Source: a bacterium
GTDB taxonomy: Bacteria > Spirochaetota > Leptospiria > Leptospirales > Leptonemataceae
Assembly: GCA_024742665.1 (NCBI GenBank)
Contig: JANSYA010000005.1
Location: 248,001-312,000 of the forward strand
Direction of reading: 5' to 3'
DNA length: 64,000 nt
Below, piece by piece: positions 17,474 through 26,606 of this stretch; positions within the stretch are counted from its first letter, which is position 1; each line of letters starts with the position of its first letter. The position numbers and the translations under genes were made by a program. The notes beneath the pieces were generated by a model, which was not told where the DNA came from, did not search any database, and worked only from the letters and a program-made list of their open reading frames with translations.

Positions 17474-19417
17474 TTAGCCGCCGAGGCGGTTGATGATTAC
17501 GTCGAGCATTTGGTCCATCGTCGAAATGATACGCGCTGACGCGTTGTACGAATGCTGGAACTGCACCATATTGCTCATCTCTTCGTCGAGGCTGACGCCC
17601 ATCACCGACTGGCGAAAATTGTTCAGCGAAACCAGGTCGTCGTTCAAACGCAGGACGGCGTCGGTCGCGGTGCGGCTTTCGGTGCCGAGCTTCGCGATCA
17701 GCGAATTATAAAATTCTTCCGCGTTCTCTTCGCGGCCGACCATGCGCTGGCCCTGCTTCAGAGCCGCGGCGATCGCCAGAGCGTTCGAGCCGTCGCCGAC
17801 TCCGCCGGGCGTATTATAATCGCCGGTGCCGCCCACGTCTTTGCCGCGTCCCGCCGCGACGCTCGCGGGATCGCCAGCGACGTCTTCGGATACTTTCATA
17901 TACGCGCCGGGATGAAAGATCGGCGTGAGCGTAATGTCCTGGAGCGGCGCGCGCAGTTTCGACAGCTCGTTTACGCGGCGAAAGTCGAAGGCGCCCGCTT
18001 CGCCCGAAGCCTGCAGAATGCCGGCATATCCCACGAGCAGTTCGCCCGAGTCTTCGATGTGGCGGATCATGAAATTCGTGCGGCGGTCGCCGTCTTTCGT
18101 CGCGACGTCGGCTTTCAATGCCAGCTGGTTGTCATGATTCAAATAGGCGACGACGCCCGCTTCGGAATCGTTGATCTTGCGAATGATCTGTTCGAGCGAT
18201 TCGTCGCGAGAATAATCGATGCGCACGGGCGTATTTTTCTCGTCGTTGCGGAAGAGCGTAACAGCGCCGTCGACGCCGATGCGTTTGGTCGGTTCGAGAG
18301 TATTCGTACCGGTCACGCGAAAGAGCGCCGTCACTTCCGCCGTGCCGTCCTGATTTAAGTCGAAATTCGCGGAGGCGTTTTGAATTTGAAAAGCGCCGTT
18401 TGCGGAATTCGACAGCGGGCGAATATTAAAAAAGTCTTTGTTCGTGGTTCCGTTCAGGCCGAAACCGTCGCGGTGCGATTCGTTGACCAGGTCCGAAATA
18501 TTTAATGCGAAGCTATCGACGTCTGCGATGCGCTCTGCGATGGCGATGTCGCGCATGTCGAGCAGCCCCTGTAGATGACCGCTTTCGAGAATCAGTTCGC
18601 GGCCATTATGTTCCCAGAGGATCTTCGCCATGCCCTCGTTTGTGGGATCGGCTTCGGTGATCAGTTTGCGCTGGATTTCGCCCTGCACGAGAGCCTGCTC
18701 GCCGATAAAGACGAACAGTTCATCGGAGTCGCCGCGACCCACGTTGATGTCCGCGAGTTTCGCCAGCTCTTCGACCGCGGCGTCGCGTCGGTCTTTTAAG
18801 TCGTTGGGCATATCGCCCAGGGCTTCTAATTTAAGAATGCGTTCGTTTAAGTCGCGAATATTGCCGGCCAGGCCGTTGATCTTCTCGACGTCGACCATCA
18901 CTTCTTGATTCGCGCGGGTGCGCAGACGCGCGAGCTTTTCGTAGATATCGTTAACGCGGGTGGTCAGAGCGTTCGCGCGTTCGACGACGACTTCGCGGTG
19001 CGACATATCGGCCGGAAAATTCGCGAGCTCCTGCCAGGAGGACCAGAAGTTATCGGCCACGGCGCGCAGGGTGTTGTCGCCGGGTTCGTTGAAGACCTTC
19101 TCCATCTGTTCGAGATAGAGCTGTTTCGCGCCCCAGAAGTTTTTGTTATTCTCAGTGGCGATGATCTGATCGTCATAGAAGGTATCGCGAATGCGCTCGA
19201 CCATTTGAATCGTCGCGCCCTGGCCGATCTGGCCTTTGGTATTCGCGCGGTTCAGCGAAGGATCGTAGAGCGGATCCATCGTCGTCATGGTCACGCGTTG
19301 CCGCGCGTAATTGGGGTTGTCGGCGTTCGAGATATTATGTCCCGTGGTATTCAGCGCCGCCTGGTGCGTGGATAGCCCGCGCTTGCCGATTTCCAATCCT
19401 CCGAATGTAGAACCCAT
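17474..19417 (-). CDS. flgK: Flagellar hook-associated protein FlgK (HAP1)
   Basis: A 647-residue hook-associated protein. The N-terminus '[40 protein letters not shown]'-type rod/hook motif (residues 1-40, key residues [13 protein letters not shown]) and the C-terminal '[21 protein letters not shown]' are diagnostic. The central region (about 330-540) is the variable domain. It is exported through the flagellar apparatus and placed at the hook tip before FlgL. It is separated from flgN by two unknown genes and one opposite-strand small gene, unlike the tight flgN-flgK pair in many bacteria. Confidence 0.94.
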   Translation of the reverse strand: MGSTFGGLEIGKRGLSTHQAALNTTGHNISNADNPNYARQRVTMTTMDPLYDPSLNRANTKGQIGQGATIQMVERIRDTFYDDQIIATENNKNFWGAKQLYLEQMEKVFNEPGDNTLRAVADNFWSSWQELANFPADMSHREVVVERANALTTRVNDIYEKLARLRTRANQEVMVDVEKINGLAGNIRDLNERILKLEALGDMPNDLKDRRDAAVEELAKLADINVGRGDSDELFVFIGEQALVQGEIQRKLITEADPTNEGMAKILWEHNGRELILESGHLQGLLDMRDIAIAERIADVDSFALNISDLVNESHRDGFGLNGTTNKDFFNIRPLSNSANGAFQIQNASANFDLNQDGTAEVTALFRVTGTNTLEPTKRIGVDGAVTLFRNDEKNTPVRIDYSRDESLEQIIRKINDSEAGVVAYLNHDNQLALKADVATKDGDRRTNFMIRHIEDSGELLVGYAGILQASGEAGAFDFRRVNELSKLRAPLQDITLTPIFHPGAYMKVSEDVAGDPASVAAGRGKDVGGTGDYNTPGGVGDGSNALAIAAALKQGQRMVGREENAEEFYNSLIAKLGTESRTATDAVLRLNDDLVSLNNFRQSVMGVSLDEEMSNMVQFQHSYNASARIISTMDQMLDVIINRLGG

Positions 19418-19437
19418 AACATAGACCTCTTGTTAGT

Positions 19438-19527
19438 CCCTGTCGGCGAAATCGGACTTTTCCTGAAGGAAAATTGTGTGAGCTCCGTAGGTGCGAAATA
19501 GGTAGCGGAGGAGCGAAATAGACAGGG
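19438..19527 (-). promoter_or_regulatory. flgK upstream region with inverted repeats
   Basis: Within 110 bp upstream of flgK there is a perfect small hairpin (19458-19473: TTTTCC, 4-nt loop, GGAAAA), an outer inverted repeat CCCTGTC/GACAGGG (19438-19444 and 19521-19527) and two copies of GCGAAATAG. No sigma-28 match that I would accept was found. A regulatory role is inferred only from the structure and position. Confidence 0.3.
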
Positions 19528-19571
19528 GCAGGCGCGAATGGCTGATCGTTCGAAGCAACGGTGGAAACAAT

Positions 19572-19790
19572 ATGGGAATTCCTGGATTGCTCCTGGATCT
19601 TTGCATTCCGGAATACAGGGATTACGACGAGATGATCGCGTTCAGCAATCGCGAAGATCCGGAAGCGGTTCGGAAGCTCTTCGAAATCGTCCTTCTATTC
19701 GATCGGGAGCGCACGGAACGCGGACTTCGGGCGATCTACGTCGAATACGAAGAGTGGTTGCGCAAACAGGAATGGTACACTCCCAAATAG
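19572..19790 (+). CDS. Small acidic hypothetical protein
   Basis: A 72-residue reading frame on the strand opposite the flagellar run, in the gap between flgK and the coiled-coil gene. A purine-rich GGTGGAAACA precedes the ATG. The sequence is protein-like: a hydrophobic N-terminal helix, then charged helices with Trp/Tyr ('YVEYEEWLRKQEWYTP'). No family recognised. It ends 4 bp before the end of the convergent coiled-coil gene. Confidence 0.5.
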   Translation: MGIPGLLLDLCIPEYRDYDEMIAFSNREDPEAVRKLFEIVLLFDRERTERGLRAIYVEYEEWLRKQEWYTPK

Positions 19791-19794
19791 CGCC

Positions 19795-20355
19795 TTATTT
19801 CGGATCCCCGGAACTCCCACCGCGTCGATCGCGGTCCACGCGTTCGATGATCATCGCAGTCTGCATGGCCGTATACATGAGCGTCTCGCGCATGTCTTTT
19901 AAGAGCTGGCGGCTTTCGGTTTCGTACCGGCGCTCCCATTCGCGGTTTCGCTCGGCGTATCGACGCATGTATTTCCGGTGGCGCTTCGTGTAGACGGCTT
20001 CCTGCCGTTTCATTTCGCGTTCGAAGGCGCGCTCTTTCTCGGCTCGAATCTGCGTCTCTTCTGCTCGTTGCCGCGCTTCCTCGGCCCGCTGTTTCGCTTC
20101 CGCCGCGTTCTTTTCGGCATTGTAGCGATTTTCCCGGATCATCTGCTGCGTTTGGAGCGCGGACATGCGAATGATCTCTCTGGTTCGCTCTCGATCTTCC
20201 TCTTCCCAGCGGCGATACTTTTGTTCTTCGCGCTTCATGCGCCGGGAGTGCTGCACGCTCTTGATTCTCAAATGCAAGCGTTGGATCGTCGCGACGACGG
20301 CGAGCGCGGCCAGCACCGGTAGCTGAGCAATCATTGCGTACAAGAACAGTTCCAT
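19795..20355 (-). CDS. Membrane-anchored long coiled-coil protein
   Basis: A 186-residue protein with one N-terminal membrane helix (about residues 4-24) and then an almost continuous charged helix rich in Arg, Glu and Lys (about 30-165), including repeated 'AEEARQRAEETQIRAEKE'-like segments. This is a single-pass protein with a long cytosolic or periplasmic coiled coil. It lies between a flgN-linked membrane protein and flgK on the same strand. I do not recognise it; a role as a flagellar or cell-envelope scaffold is a guess from context. Confidence 0.6.
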   Translation of the reverse strand: MELFLYAMIAQLPVLAALAVVATIQRLHLRIKSVQHSRRMKREEQKYRRWEEEDRERTREIIRMSALQTQQMIRENRYNAEKNAAEAKQRAEEARQRAEETQIRAEKERAFEREMKRQEAVYTKRHRKYMRRYAERNREWERRYETESRQLLKDMRETLMYTAMQTAMIIERVDRDRRGGSSGDPK

Positions 20356-20490
20356 CCAGTCCCCTCCAGAATCATATCCGCCTGCTGGCGTATGTCAATT
20401 CAGAAGGTTCCCCGTGTTTGTTTCGTTGCGCGTTTTCTGGCGATTTTGTCGCCTCATCGGGGGACAGAAGCGATCGGTGGTGGTCTTGTT

Positions 20491-20925
20491 TTACGGCAGC
20501 CGGGGCACAATCTTCGCAATCAAGAGAACCGAAAAAAATCCAATCACTGCGAGCGGAATCAATCGAAACCACACCAGTAAAAACCAATCCAGAGCGGCGA
20601 TATTCGTAAAGAAGTAGCCGTCGAAGATGTCGCCGGACTCCGGCGCAGCCTCGTCGATGGCGCGCTGGCAGCGACAGCCTTCCGTAATCGAAGAGCCGAC
20701 ATAGCCGCTTTCGATTTTCGCGATGCCCGCGTCGGAATGAATCGCCGCGCAGGAACTATCGCAGAAGGATTCCAGCGCGGGATAGTGCACGGCGTCGCCG
20801 TAGATCCAGATGGCGGCGAACATGCCGAGCGTTCCAATGACGATGAAGGCGATCCGGAGCACAGTCAGTCGAAATTTCGCTGCGCCGTTTCCGGGTGGCG
20901 CAGCCTTAGTCTGATTGTCACTCAA
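20491..20925 (-). CDS. Two-helix membrane protein with Cys-rich external loop
   Basis: A 144-residue protein whose ATG overlaps the flgN stop by 4 nt. Two membrane helices (about 21-43 and 112-138) flank a loop of about 65 residues holding four Cys ('ESFCDSSCAA' and 'EGCRCQRA'), a possible pair of disulfides in the periplasm or a metal site. No family recognised. The coupling to flgN suggests a link with flagella or chance co-transcription. Confidence 0.58.
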   Translation of the reverse strand: MSDNQTKAAPPGNGAAKFRLTVLRIAFIVIGTLGMFAAIWIYGDAVHYPALESFCDSSCAAIHSDAGIAKIESGYVGSSITEGCRCQRAIDEAAPESGDIFDGYFFTNIAALDWFLLVWFRLIPLAVIGFFSVLLIAKIVPRLP

Positions 20926-21437
20926 GCGTTCGCGTTGAGCAGCAGCGCTTTCGAGCTCTGATTCTTTTTCGCCGAAGCCTTGTTCGCCGGGTTATAGGTT
21001 TTGTCTTCTTCGGCGGGATCGCTGATGCCGGTCAGCAGGTCGTGAATGCGATGCCGCGTATCGGACATGAGCTGGTTGTTTTCCGCGGATTCGCGTTTCA
21101 GCGCGAAAACCGTGGAACGAAATTCTTCGGCGACGTCTTTGAGTCCCATCGATTCGGCCGGATCCGCGTTGGCTTCGATCAGCCGGACCACACGCCGCAG
21201 AGTCAGAGTCTCGTGCGAGTCTTCGATCTTATAGCGATCGATCATGGCTCGCACGGCGATCTCGCGTTTGCCTTCGAGGGCCTGGGCCTCGTTCAGGAAC
21301 ATTTCGGTCTTCGCCGTCAGTTCGTTCAGGCGTTTGCCGTCCGCGCTCAAAATCGCCCGGCGCTTGCGGCGCTCGGTGTCCAGAGCGGCTCGAAAGAGCA
21401 TCAATTCCTGATTCAGTAATTCCTCTAAAGTTTGCAT
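20922..21437 (-). CDS. flgN: FlgN-family flagellar export chaperone
   Basis: A helical cytosolic protein of about 171 residues that fits FlgN, the export chaperone for FlgK and FlgL. The ATG at 21437 is preferred because AGGA lies 8 nt upstream; an ATG at 21446 would add three residues. The N-terminal 'LEELLNQELMLFRAALDTERRKR' helix, the 'LTAKTEMFLNEAQALEGKRE' helix (about residues 37-58) and the C-terminal helix with Asn/Gln-rich 'ESAENNQLMSDTRHRI' follow the family pattern. The last 25 residues are Lys/Ala/Asn-rich. Being upstream of flgK and flgL supports the call. Confidence 0.72.
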   Translation of the reverse strand: MQTLEELLNQELMLFRAALDTERRKRRAILSADGKRLNELTAKTEMFLNEAQALEGKREIAVRAMIDRYKIEDSHETLTLRRVVRLIEANADPAESMGLKDVAEEFRSTVFALKRESAENNQLMSDTRHRIHDLLTGISDPAEEDKTYNPANKASAKKNQSSKALLLNANA

Positions 21438-21573
21438 CGCCGGCATCCTGTCGTTCGTGTGTTTTGTGTATTGCGAGTGGGCCTCGCCCTATCACTGAGA
21501 TCGGCAGGCCTGCCGGAAACCGTGAGAAAAATATTTGTTGACCGGAGTCCGTTTTCCGGCCGTCTAAAGGGAT

Positions 21574-22875
21574 ATGAGAATCGCACTTTCTTCTATTATA
21601 AAAGGCGCCGCTGTTTCCGCGACCGGTGCAATCCTCCTGTCGACGGGCCTGGTGTTCCTGGGACACTGCGGCGGGGGCGGTGGACAGGGCCGAGACGGCC
21701 AGATCAGCCGCGGCGACTGCAAATCCGGCCAGATCGCGACGATCGGCGAAGCGCCGATTTTTGCCAGTATCTCCGCCTCCCGGGACAAAGCCAAAGAAGA
21801 CGCCTGCCGCCAGGCCGTTGAGAAATGCATCGGCGAGGAAGTCGCCTCGGAAACGGGCGTGGCGGACGGCCAGTCGATCGGAAACGAGATCTTCACGAAA
21901 GCCCGCGGCATTTGCCGCAACGATCAGATTCTGGACGAAGAGCAGTACCTGCTCGATACCACCAAGATGCTGCGGATTTCCGTCCGCTTCGACGTGAAGC
22001 AAGTCGACATCCGCGATACCATCGACACGATGCGCGAGCTCGCCGGCAATCCCAAGCTGATGATCCTGATCCGCGAAGAATACAATCTGCCGCCCAAACG
22101 CGTCGAGGGATTCACTTCGCGGAACGCGAAGGCCGCGAGCCTGCTGCGCGATTTCTTTATTAATAAAGGTTACACCGTGCTTGATCCCGGCGCCGTAACG
22201 CGCGGACTGAACGAAGCCGATCTCGCCGCGAACCCCGGCGAAATTCCCGACGCCCTCAAAGATCGCGCCGCCGACGCCGGGGCCGACGTGCTGGTCATCG
22301 GCCGGATTGAAGTGCTGCCGCAAAATATCAGCGCGCTGCGCGGCTCCGACTTTAAGTCGTACCGGGCGGAAGGAAATATCAGCATGCTCGCTCTGTGGGG
22401 CTACGGCAACGTGCTCGGCGAATTCTCCGAAAGCCAGCCTGGCGCGCATATCAATCAGCTCTCGGCCGCGCGGGCCGCGGTTGAGAATTTTACCCGCGGC
22501 CGCGACGAACGCAAGCCAGCGGGCCTGGCGAAATTCGCATTCAAGCGTCTGGAAAACGAATGGGGATCGATCACCCGCAATAACAAAATCAAACTCACGA
22601 TCTCCGGTATCGACGAAAAAGAATCCGGCGTCTTTCGCGACAACTTACAAGAGGCGACCGCGGTCAAACGCGTGAACCCGATCAGCCAGGACGGCGGCGG
22701 CGTCGTCTGGGACGTAACCTATCCCGGCCGCAGCTTCGCTCTGGCCGACACCCTGGGATTCTACGGCGACAACCCGCAGATGTTCTCGGCTCTGCGTTTC
22801 AACTGCAAGACCATGAAAGTCGACAGTGTGAAACGCGGCGAAATCAATCTGCGTTTCGTAGGAGACGGCTGCTAA
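21574..22875 (+). CDS. Lipoprotein with FlgT/LPP20-like domain organisation
   Basis: A 433-residue lipoprotein with a hydrophobic N-terminus and a lipobox ending at Cys32 ('TGLVFLGHCGGGGG'), followed by a Gly-rich spacer. Residues about 60-145 ('SISASRDKAKEDACRQAVEKCIGEEV') resemble the N-terminal LPP20/FlgT-type domain. Residues 155-300 contain a central alpha/beta domain of FlgT-M type ('FFINKGYTVLDPGAVTRGL', 'GADVLVIGRIEVL'), and a third domain follows. This match is by pattern only. It is divergent from flgN across 127 bp, which would fit a flagellar-associated outer-membrane role, but general envelope stress roles exist too. Confidence 0.62.
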   Translation: MRIALSSIIKGAAVSATGAILLSTGLVFLGHCGGGGGQGRDGQISRGDCKSGQIATIGEAPIFASISASRDKAKEDACRQAVEKCIGEEVASETGVADGQSIGNEIFTKARGICRNDQILDEEQYLLDTTKMLRISVRFDVKQVDIRDTIDTMRELAGNPKLMILIREEYNLPPKRVEGFTSRNAKAASLLRDFFINKGYTVLDPGAVTRGLNEADLAANPGEIPDALKDRAADAGADVLVIGRIEVLPQNISALRGSDFKSYRAEGNISMLALWGYGNVLGEFSESQPGAHINQLSAARAAVENFTRGRDERKPAGLAKFAFKRLENEWGSITRNNKIKLTISGIDEKESGVFRDNLQEATAVKRVNPISQDGGGVVWDVTYPGRSFALADTLGFYGDNPQMFSALRFNCKTMKVDSVKRGEINLRFVGDGC

Positions 22876-22891
22876 ACCGGCCGCGCTTTAC

Positions 22892-23491
22892 ATGGGCCTC
22901 CCCGCGCGGTCGGCGCTGCTGATTCGCATTCGCGTCGGCGTTTCGCGCGCGGCATCCGGCGTTGTCGCAGGCCTCAGTCTGCCGCTGATTTTCCTTTCGT
23001 TCGGACTGCTACAGAGCTTCGCGTCCGCTGACGCGCGCCCGCGCGAAATCGTACGCATCTCCGTCGACGGGAACCCTCTGGATGTCGAAACCGCTCGCAC
23101 CCCCGAAGATCGCGAGCGCGGACTGAAGTATCGCCCGGATCTGTGCGGCACCTGCGGCATGCTCTTTGTGTTTCCGCGCGAAGATCGTCGCGCATTTTAT
23201 ACGCAAGACGTTTTCATCGACCTGGACATCGCCTACTTCGGCGCGGACGGCCGCCTGCTGGAAGTGCGCACGCTTGCGGCGAACGGCGGACGCGATGTCC
23301 CCGATGAGAACCAACCAGAGAGCGACAGCGACGACGCGGAGGCCGACATCGGGGAATCGCGCGGGCCGGAGACCTTTCCGGCGCAGCAGGCCTTTCAGTA
23401 CGCGCTCGCGGTGAACGCCGGCTGGTTTGCATCGAAGCAGATCCGGCGCTACGCCAGGCTCAAGCTCCCTTACGACTTGCCGGCTCTTTGA
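22892..23491 (+). CDS. Exported DUF192 protein
   Basis: A 199-residue protein starting 16 bp after the lipoprotein gene. A basic then hydrophobic N-terminus (about residues 12-46) acts as signal or anchor. The DUF192 core is clear: 'ARTPEDRERGLKYRP', 'CGMLFVFPREDRRAFYTQDVF' (residues about 90-110), 'DLDIAYFGADGRLLEV' and 'YALAVNAGWF'. A 45-residue acidic insertion interrupts the domain before the last motif. The function of DUF192 is not established. Its last 22 nt overlap the end of the convergent cdaA-cdaR fusion. Confidence 0.85.
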   Translation: MGLPARSALLIRIRVGVSRAASGVVAGLSLPLIFLSFGLLQSFASADARPREIVRISVDGNPLDVETARTPEDRERGLKYRPDLCGTCGMLFVFPREDRRAFYTQDVFIDLDIAYFGADGRLLEVRTLAANGGRDVPDENQPESDSDDAEADIGESRGPETFPAQQAFQYALAVNAGWFASKQIRRYARLKLPYDLPAL

Positions 23492-25227
23492 ATCGGTTCG
23501 CGGTCGAGTGCTTTCTCCGGATTTTTTTTAACGGGCTCTTTTTCAGGATCCTGTCCGCCCGGCGGATTTTTAGCGGGTGCCTTTCCCGGTTCCTTCGCAG
23601 GTTCTTTGCCGCTTTCTCCGCTCGGTTCTTTCGCCGGATTCTTTTTCGGATCGCTCTTGGCGTCCTCGCCCGGCTCGGTCGTCGGCTCTTTGTTCGGATT
23701 CGGATTCGGTCCCGGATCTTCCGTTTCCGTATCGGGGGGATCGGGCGGTTCCGCGACGTCGAGGCTGCGCGCCGTGATTGTAACCTTCACCGCGGGCCAC
23801 TTAGTCCCGGTCGCGACGCTGCGCAAAGTTTCCGGGGGATTCAGCGGCACTTCGCCGTTCCAGGTCGCCTTCTGGCCGCGCACGCTCAGCTGCTCCGCAA
23901 TCTGCCCCAGGTCCAGGTCGCTGGTGAAAACCTCGTTCGCGGCCGGCGCTCCGCCGGGATCGGTTGAATAGACTCGAATTTCCGCCGGCTGAATTTCAAC
24001 GTCTTCCAGCAGGAATTGTTCCGGCAGTTCTCCCTGCAGGCGCGGGCGAATCCGGACGCTGCGCATGGCCGTGGGCGTGAGTTTCACGCTGATGGCCGCC
24101 GGCTCCGCTTTGAGCAGACGCACTTCGTCGGGCAGGCTGAGCACCCCTGGATTGATCGGCACCCGGTGCGTGCCGGGCGCGAGACGCGAAAGATTCAAGC
24201 GCGCCACCAGCTGTTCATCTTCAAGCGTTCGCAAGATATCGTGCGGGCCGGAGAGCATCAGCCGCACGCCGCGATTCGAAAGGGATTCTTCCAGGCCGGC
24301 CGGTTTGCCCAGCGTTCCCAGGGGCACCGTCACTTCGACTTCTTCTAAACGGCCTTCGCTGAAGACGATCGCCCCCCAGATGAATAAGCCGAAGATCAAA
24401 CTGCCCGCAAGCTCCAGAGCTCCGCGCCAGCTGAGGAGGCCGCCGGGTCTGCGCCAGCCGAAGCCTTTCAGATGGCCGGCAATGCGTTCCTCGAGCTCTT
24501 CGCGCGATTTGATCACGTCGCGCTGGCCGCCGCGAAAAATGGAAATATTGCCGCTTTCCTCGGAAACGGTCACCACGAGCGCGTCCACTTCTTCGCTCAG
24601 GCCCATCGCCGCGTGGTGGCGCGTGCCCAGGGTCGGCGCCAGGCGGCCCGACGAGGAGAGAGGCAGTCGCGATCCGAAGCGAGCGATGCGGCCGTGTTCG
24701 AAGAGCAGCGCACCGTCGTGGCCCGGCGAATCCGGATCGAAGATGCTCAAGATCAGCGCCGGAGTTGGTTTCGCGTCGCCGGGAAAGCCGCCCGACAGCC
24801 AGGGATCGACCGATTCGTTGCCGGGAAAGACGAACAGCGCCCCCCACTGTTTCGCCCGCACGCCGTAGGCCGCTTCGCAGGCGACCGTCACCACGTTGTT
24901 GCGTGAAGAGCGCAGGCCCCGCCAGCGCCAGGCCGCGGCCCGGGCGAAGATGCGCCGCAGCTCCGGCTGAAACACGACGATTAGAAAGATGATCAGGACG
25001 TCGGTGAAATTCGAAAAGATCCAAGGGATGGCGCTCAGTTCGAGCAGCTTCGCCGCGTACAGGGACGCGACGGCGATCAGGATGCCGATCAGAATCTGCT
25101 GGCTGCCCGAAGTGCGCACCGTGCGATAGAGCAGCATCACACCCAGGGCGATCATGGCGATGTCGACGCCTGTGCGCCAGTCCAGGCGATTCGCCAGAAA
25201 GTTGAGCTGTTCGATGAAATCCGCCAT
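23470..25227 (-). CDS. cdaA: Diadenylate cyclase CdaA fused to CdaR-like YbbR domains
   Basis: A 585-residue fusion. Residues 1-95 hold three membrane helices, then the DAC (DisA_N) domain at about 100-250 with the catalytic 'GHDGALLF' (D171-G172-A173), 'LPLSSSGRLAPTLGTRHHAAMGLSE' region (about 188-212; RHHAA where RHRAA is usual) and 'TVSEESGNISI'. Such enzymes make c-di-AMP from ATP. Then a fourth helix (271-290) leads to two YbbR-type repeats (about 293-390 and 395-490), which in most bacteria form the separate regulator CdaR. A Pro/Glu/Lys repeat tail (about 495-585) ends the protein. It is the last gene of the purD transcript; no glmM follows. Confidence 0.88.
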   Translation of the reverse strand: MADFIEQLNFLANRLDWRTGVDIAMIALGVMLLYRTVRTSGSQQILIGILIAVASLYAAKLLELSAIPWIFSNFTDVLIIFLIVVFQPELRRIFARAAAWRWRGLRSSRNNVVTVACEAAYGVRAKQWGALFVFPGNESVDPWLSGGFPGDAKPTPALILSIFDPDSPGHDGALLFEHGRIARFGSRLPLSSSGRLAPTLGTRHHAAMGLSEEVDALVVTVSEESGNISIFRGGQRDVIKSREELEERIAGHLKGFGWRRPGGLLSWRGALELAGSLIFGLFIWGAIVFSEGRLEEVEVTVPLGTLGKPAGLEESLSNRGVRLMLSGPHDILRTLEDEQLVARLNLSRLAPGTHRVPINPGVLSLPDEVRLLKAEPAAISVKLTPTAMRSVRIRPRLQGELPEQFLLEDVEIQPAEIRVYSTDPGGAPAANEVFTSDLDLGQIAEQLSVRGQKATWNGEVPLNPPETLRSVATGTKWPAVKVTITARSLDVAEPPDPPDTETEDPGPNPNPNKEPTTEPGEDAKSDPKKNPAKEPSGESGKEPAKEPGKAPAKNPPGGQDPEKEPVKKNPEKALDREPIQRAGKS

Positions 25228-25296
25228 GTCGATCCCGATCTCTTTCGACGGTGTGCGCCGTCGGGTCGCGCACGTCCAGGCAGATTCGCCCCCGAC

Positions 25297-26427
25297 TCAG
25301 ATTCGCAGGCGACAGGCCGCTTTCGCCTGGTACAGTCGGCCGTTCAGCAAGGCCCTTTGGAGAGCGCGAATTCGCAGGAAGTAGGCTTCGGTGTCCTGGC
25401 CGAAGGCCGCGCCCAGGTGTTTGCGTTCCTGCCGGGAGATGCGGCCGTCGAATGCGGCGGCGATGGCAAGCAGCCTGAGCAAAAAGCGGCGCTCTTTTTC
25501 GGAGACCGCGGCCAGAGTCGCCAGAAATTCATTCCAGTCAGCCAGATCGGATTCGGGAGTCTGTCGTCTTTCACCAGCGTCACCAGTCCCGCCCGCATCC
25601 GCGATTTCGTCGTTGCGCACCGCTTCGTACAGTCGCGCGAGTAAAATCACCAGGTTGGGATGATTCGAGCCGGCGAAGACGATCGCATTGCCGACCGCCT
25701 GCAGGCAGCCCAGCCGCGCCCGCGGACTCAAGCGCGCGAGCGCTTCGGGCTGCAGCTCCGATTCAATGATATGGCCGGCCAGAATATTTCCAAAGAGTCG
25801 CAGGCGGGCTTCCCGGGCCACCCGAAACGTAACGATCGCGTTCCACAGGCCGGTAATCGGCACCGCGATATAGGCCGCGCCGACCCGCACCGCGCTCTTG
25901 CCGAGAATCCGGCGCAGGATCAGCTTGGCGATCACGTTCGAAGCCGTAATCTTTAACTTATATAGAATGCCGACTAAGAGCATAGTCCGCTTGGGCACGT
26001 TGCGCATGGGATCGATGCCCAGCACTTCGCGCACCGGATCGGGAATTTCGAGAGCGGCCCGGGAAAGCAAATTCGGAACGCGCGCCGCGATCGCGTCGCC
26101 TGCTCCGCGGCCGCTTGCATCGACCGGGACGTCCTGCGATCCAGCCAGATCGGCGCTCCCGCGCTCCTGGCCGGTCATGCGGGCCAGCTGGAATACGGTC
26201 CAGATCGAAATAAAGGCGAGCACCAGCAGTTCGACGACGGCCAGCAGAACCGTTACGACTGCGACCACCGCGTACTTGCGCAAACACAGGGGCTCAAATA
26301 AAGAAGCGGAGCAGGCCGTTTCCGGAAACTGATACTCGGCGTAGACTGAACCCGCCGCCGATACGGCGCCGATTAAAAAAGCCACGCTCAAAGAAACGAA
26401 GAGCATCCAGCGCACAGAGCGGGCCAT
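25297..26427 (-). CDS. Membrane protein with TerB-like C-terminal segment
   Basis: A 376-residue protein from the first canonical start (ATG 26427). Two N-terminal helices (about 8-30 and 52-82) are followed by a region with hydrophobic helices around 165-210. A C-terminal helical part includes 'RFLLRLLAIAAAFDGRISRQERKHLG' (about residues 314-339), which resembles the TerB/DjlA-type acidic-helix motif. The frame stays open upstream for about 180 nt to the previous gene without ATG, GTG or TTG, and no ribosome binding site precedes the ATG, so the N-terminus is uncertain. It sits between a hypothetical gene and cdaA, 69 bp before the latter. Confidence 0.6.
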   Translation of the reverse strand: MARSVRWMLFVSLSVAFLIGAVSAAGSVYAEYQFPETACSASLFEPLCLRKYAVVAVVTVLLAVVELLVLAFISIWTVFQLARMTGQERGSADLAGSQDVPVDASGRGAGDAIAARVPNLLSRAALEIPDPVREVLGIDPMRNVPKRTMLLVGILYKLKITASNVIAKLILRRILGKSAVRVGAAYIAVPITGLWNAIVTFRVAREARLRLFGNILAGHIIESELQPEALARLSPRARLGCLQAVGNAIVFAGSNHPNLVILLARLYEAVRNDEIADAGGTGDAGERRQTPESDLADWNEFLATLAAVSEKERRFLLRLLAIAAAFDGRISRQERKHLGAAFGQDTEAYFLRIRALQRALLNGRLYQAKAACRLRI

Positions 26428-26606
26428 GCGATCGTCATCGGCGGCGTTGTTGAATTCAGGAACGCTTGCGCGTGAGCCAGCGTCGGGGGTGCTTGCGTCG
26501 TCCTGTAGCTTCGGACGGGAGCGCGCAGAGAGGCGCCGGAAGAGGCGGAGGCCCTGGCGTTCGAGCCAGCCGGGCTCTTCAGCGCCGAGTATGTCCCTTA
26601 ACGGAT

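Noticed and set aside
21229..22449. Minus-strand open frame of 406 codons across the lipoprotein gene and the flgN start
   Set aside because: Shadow of the plus-strand lipoprotein; its end runs out of frame through flgN.
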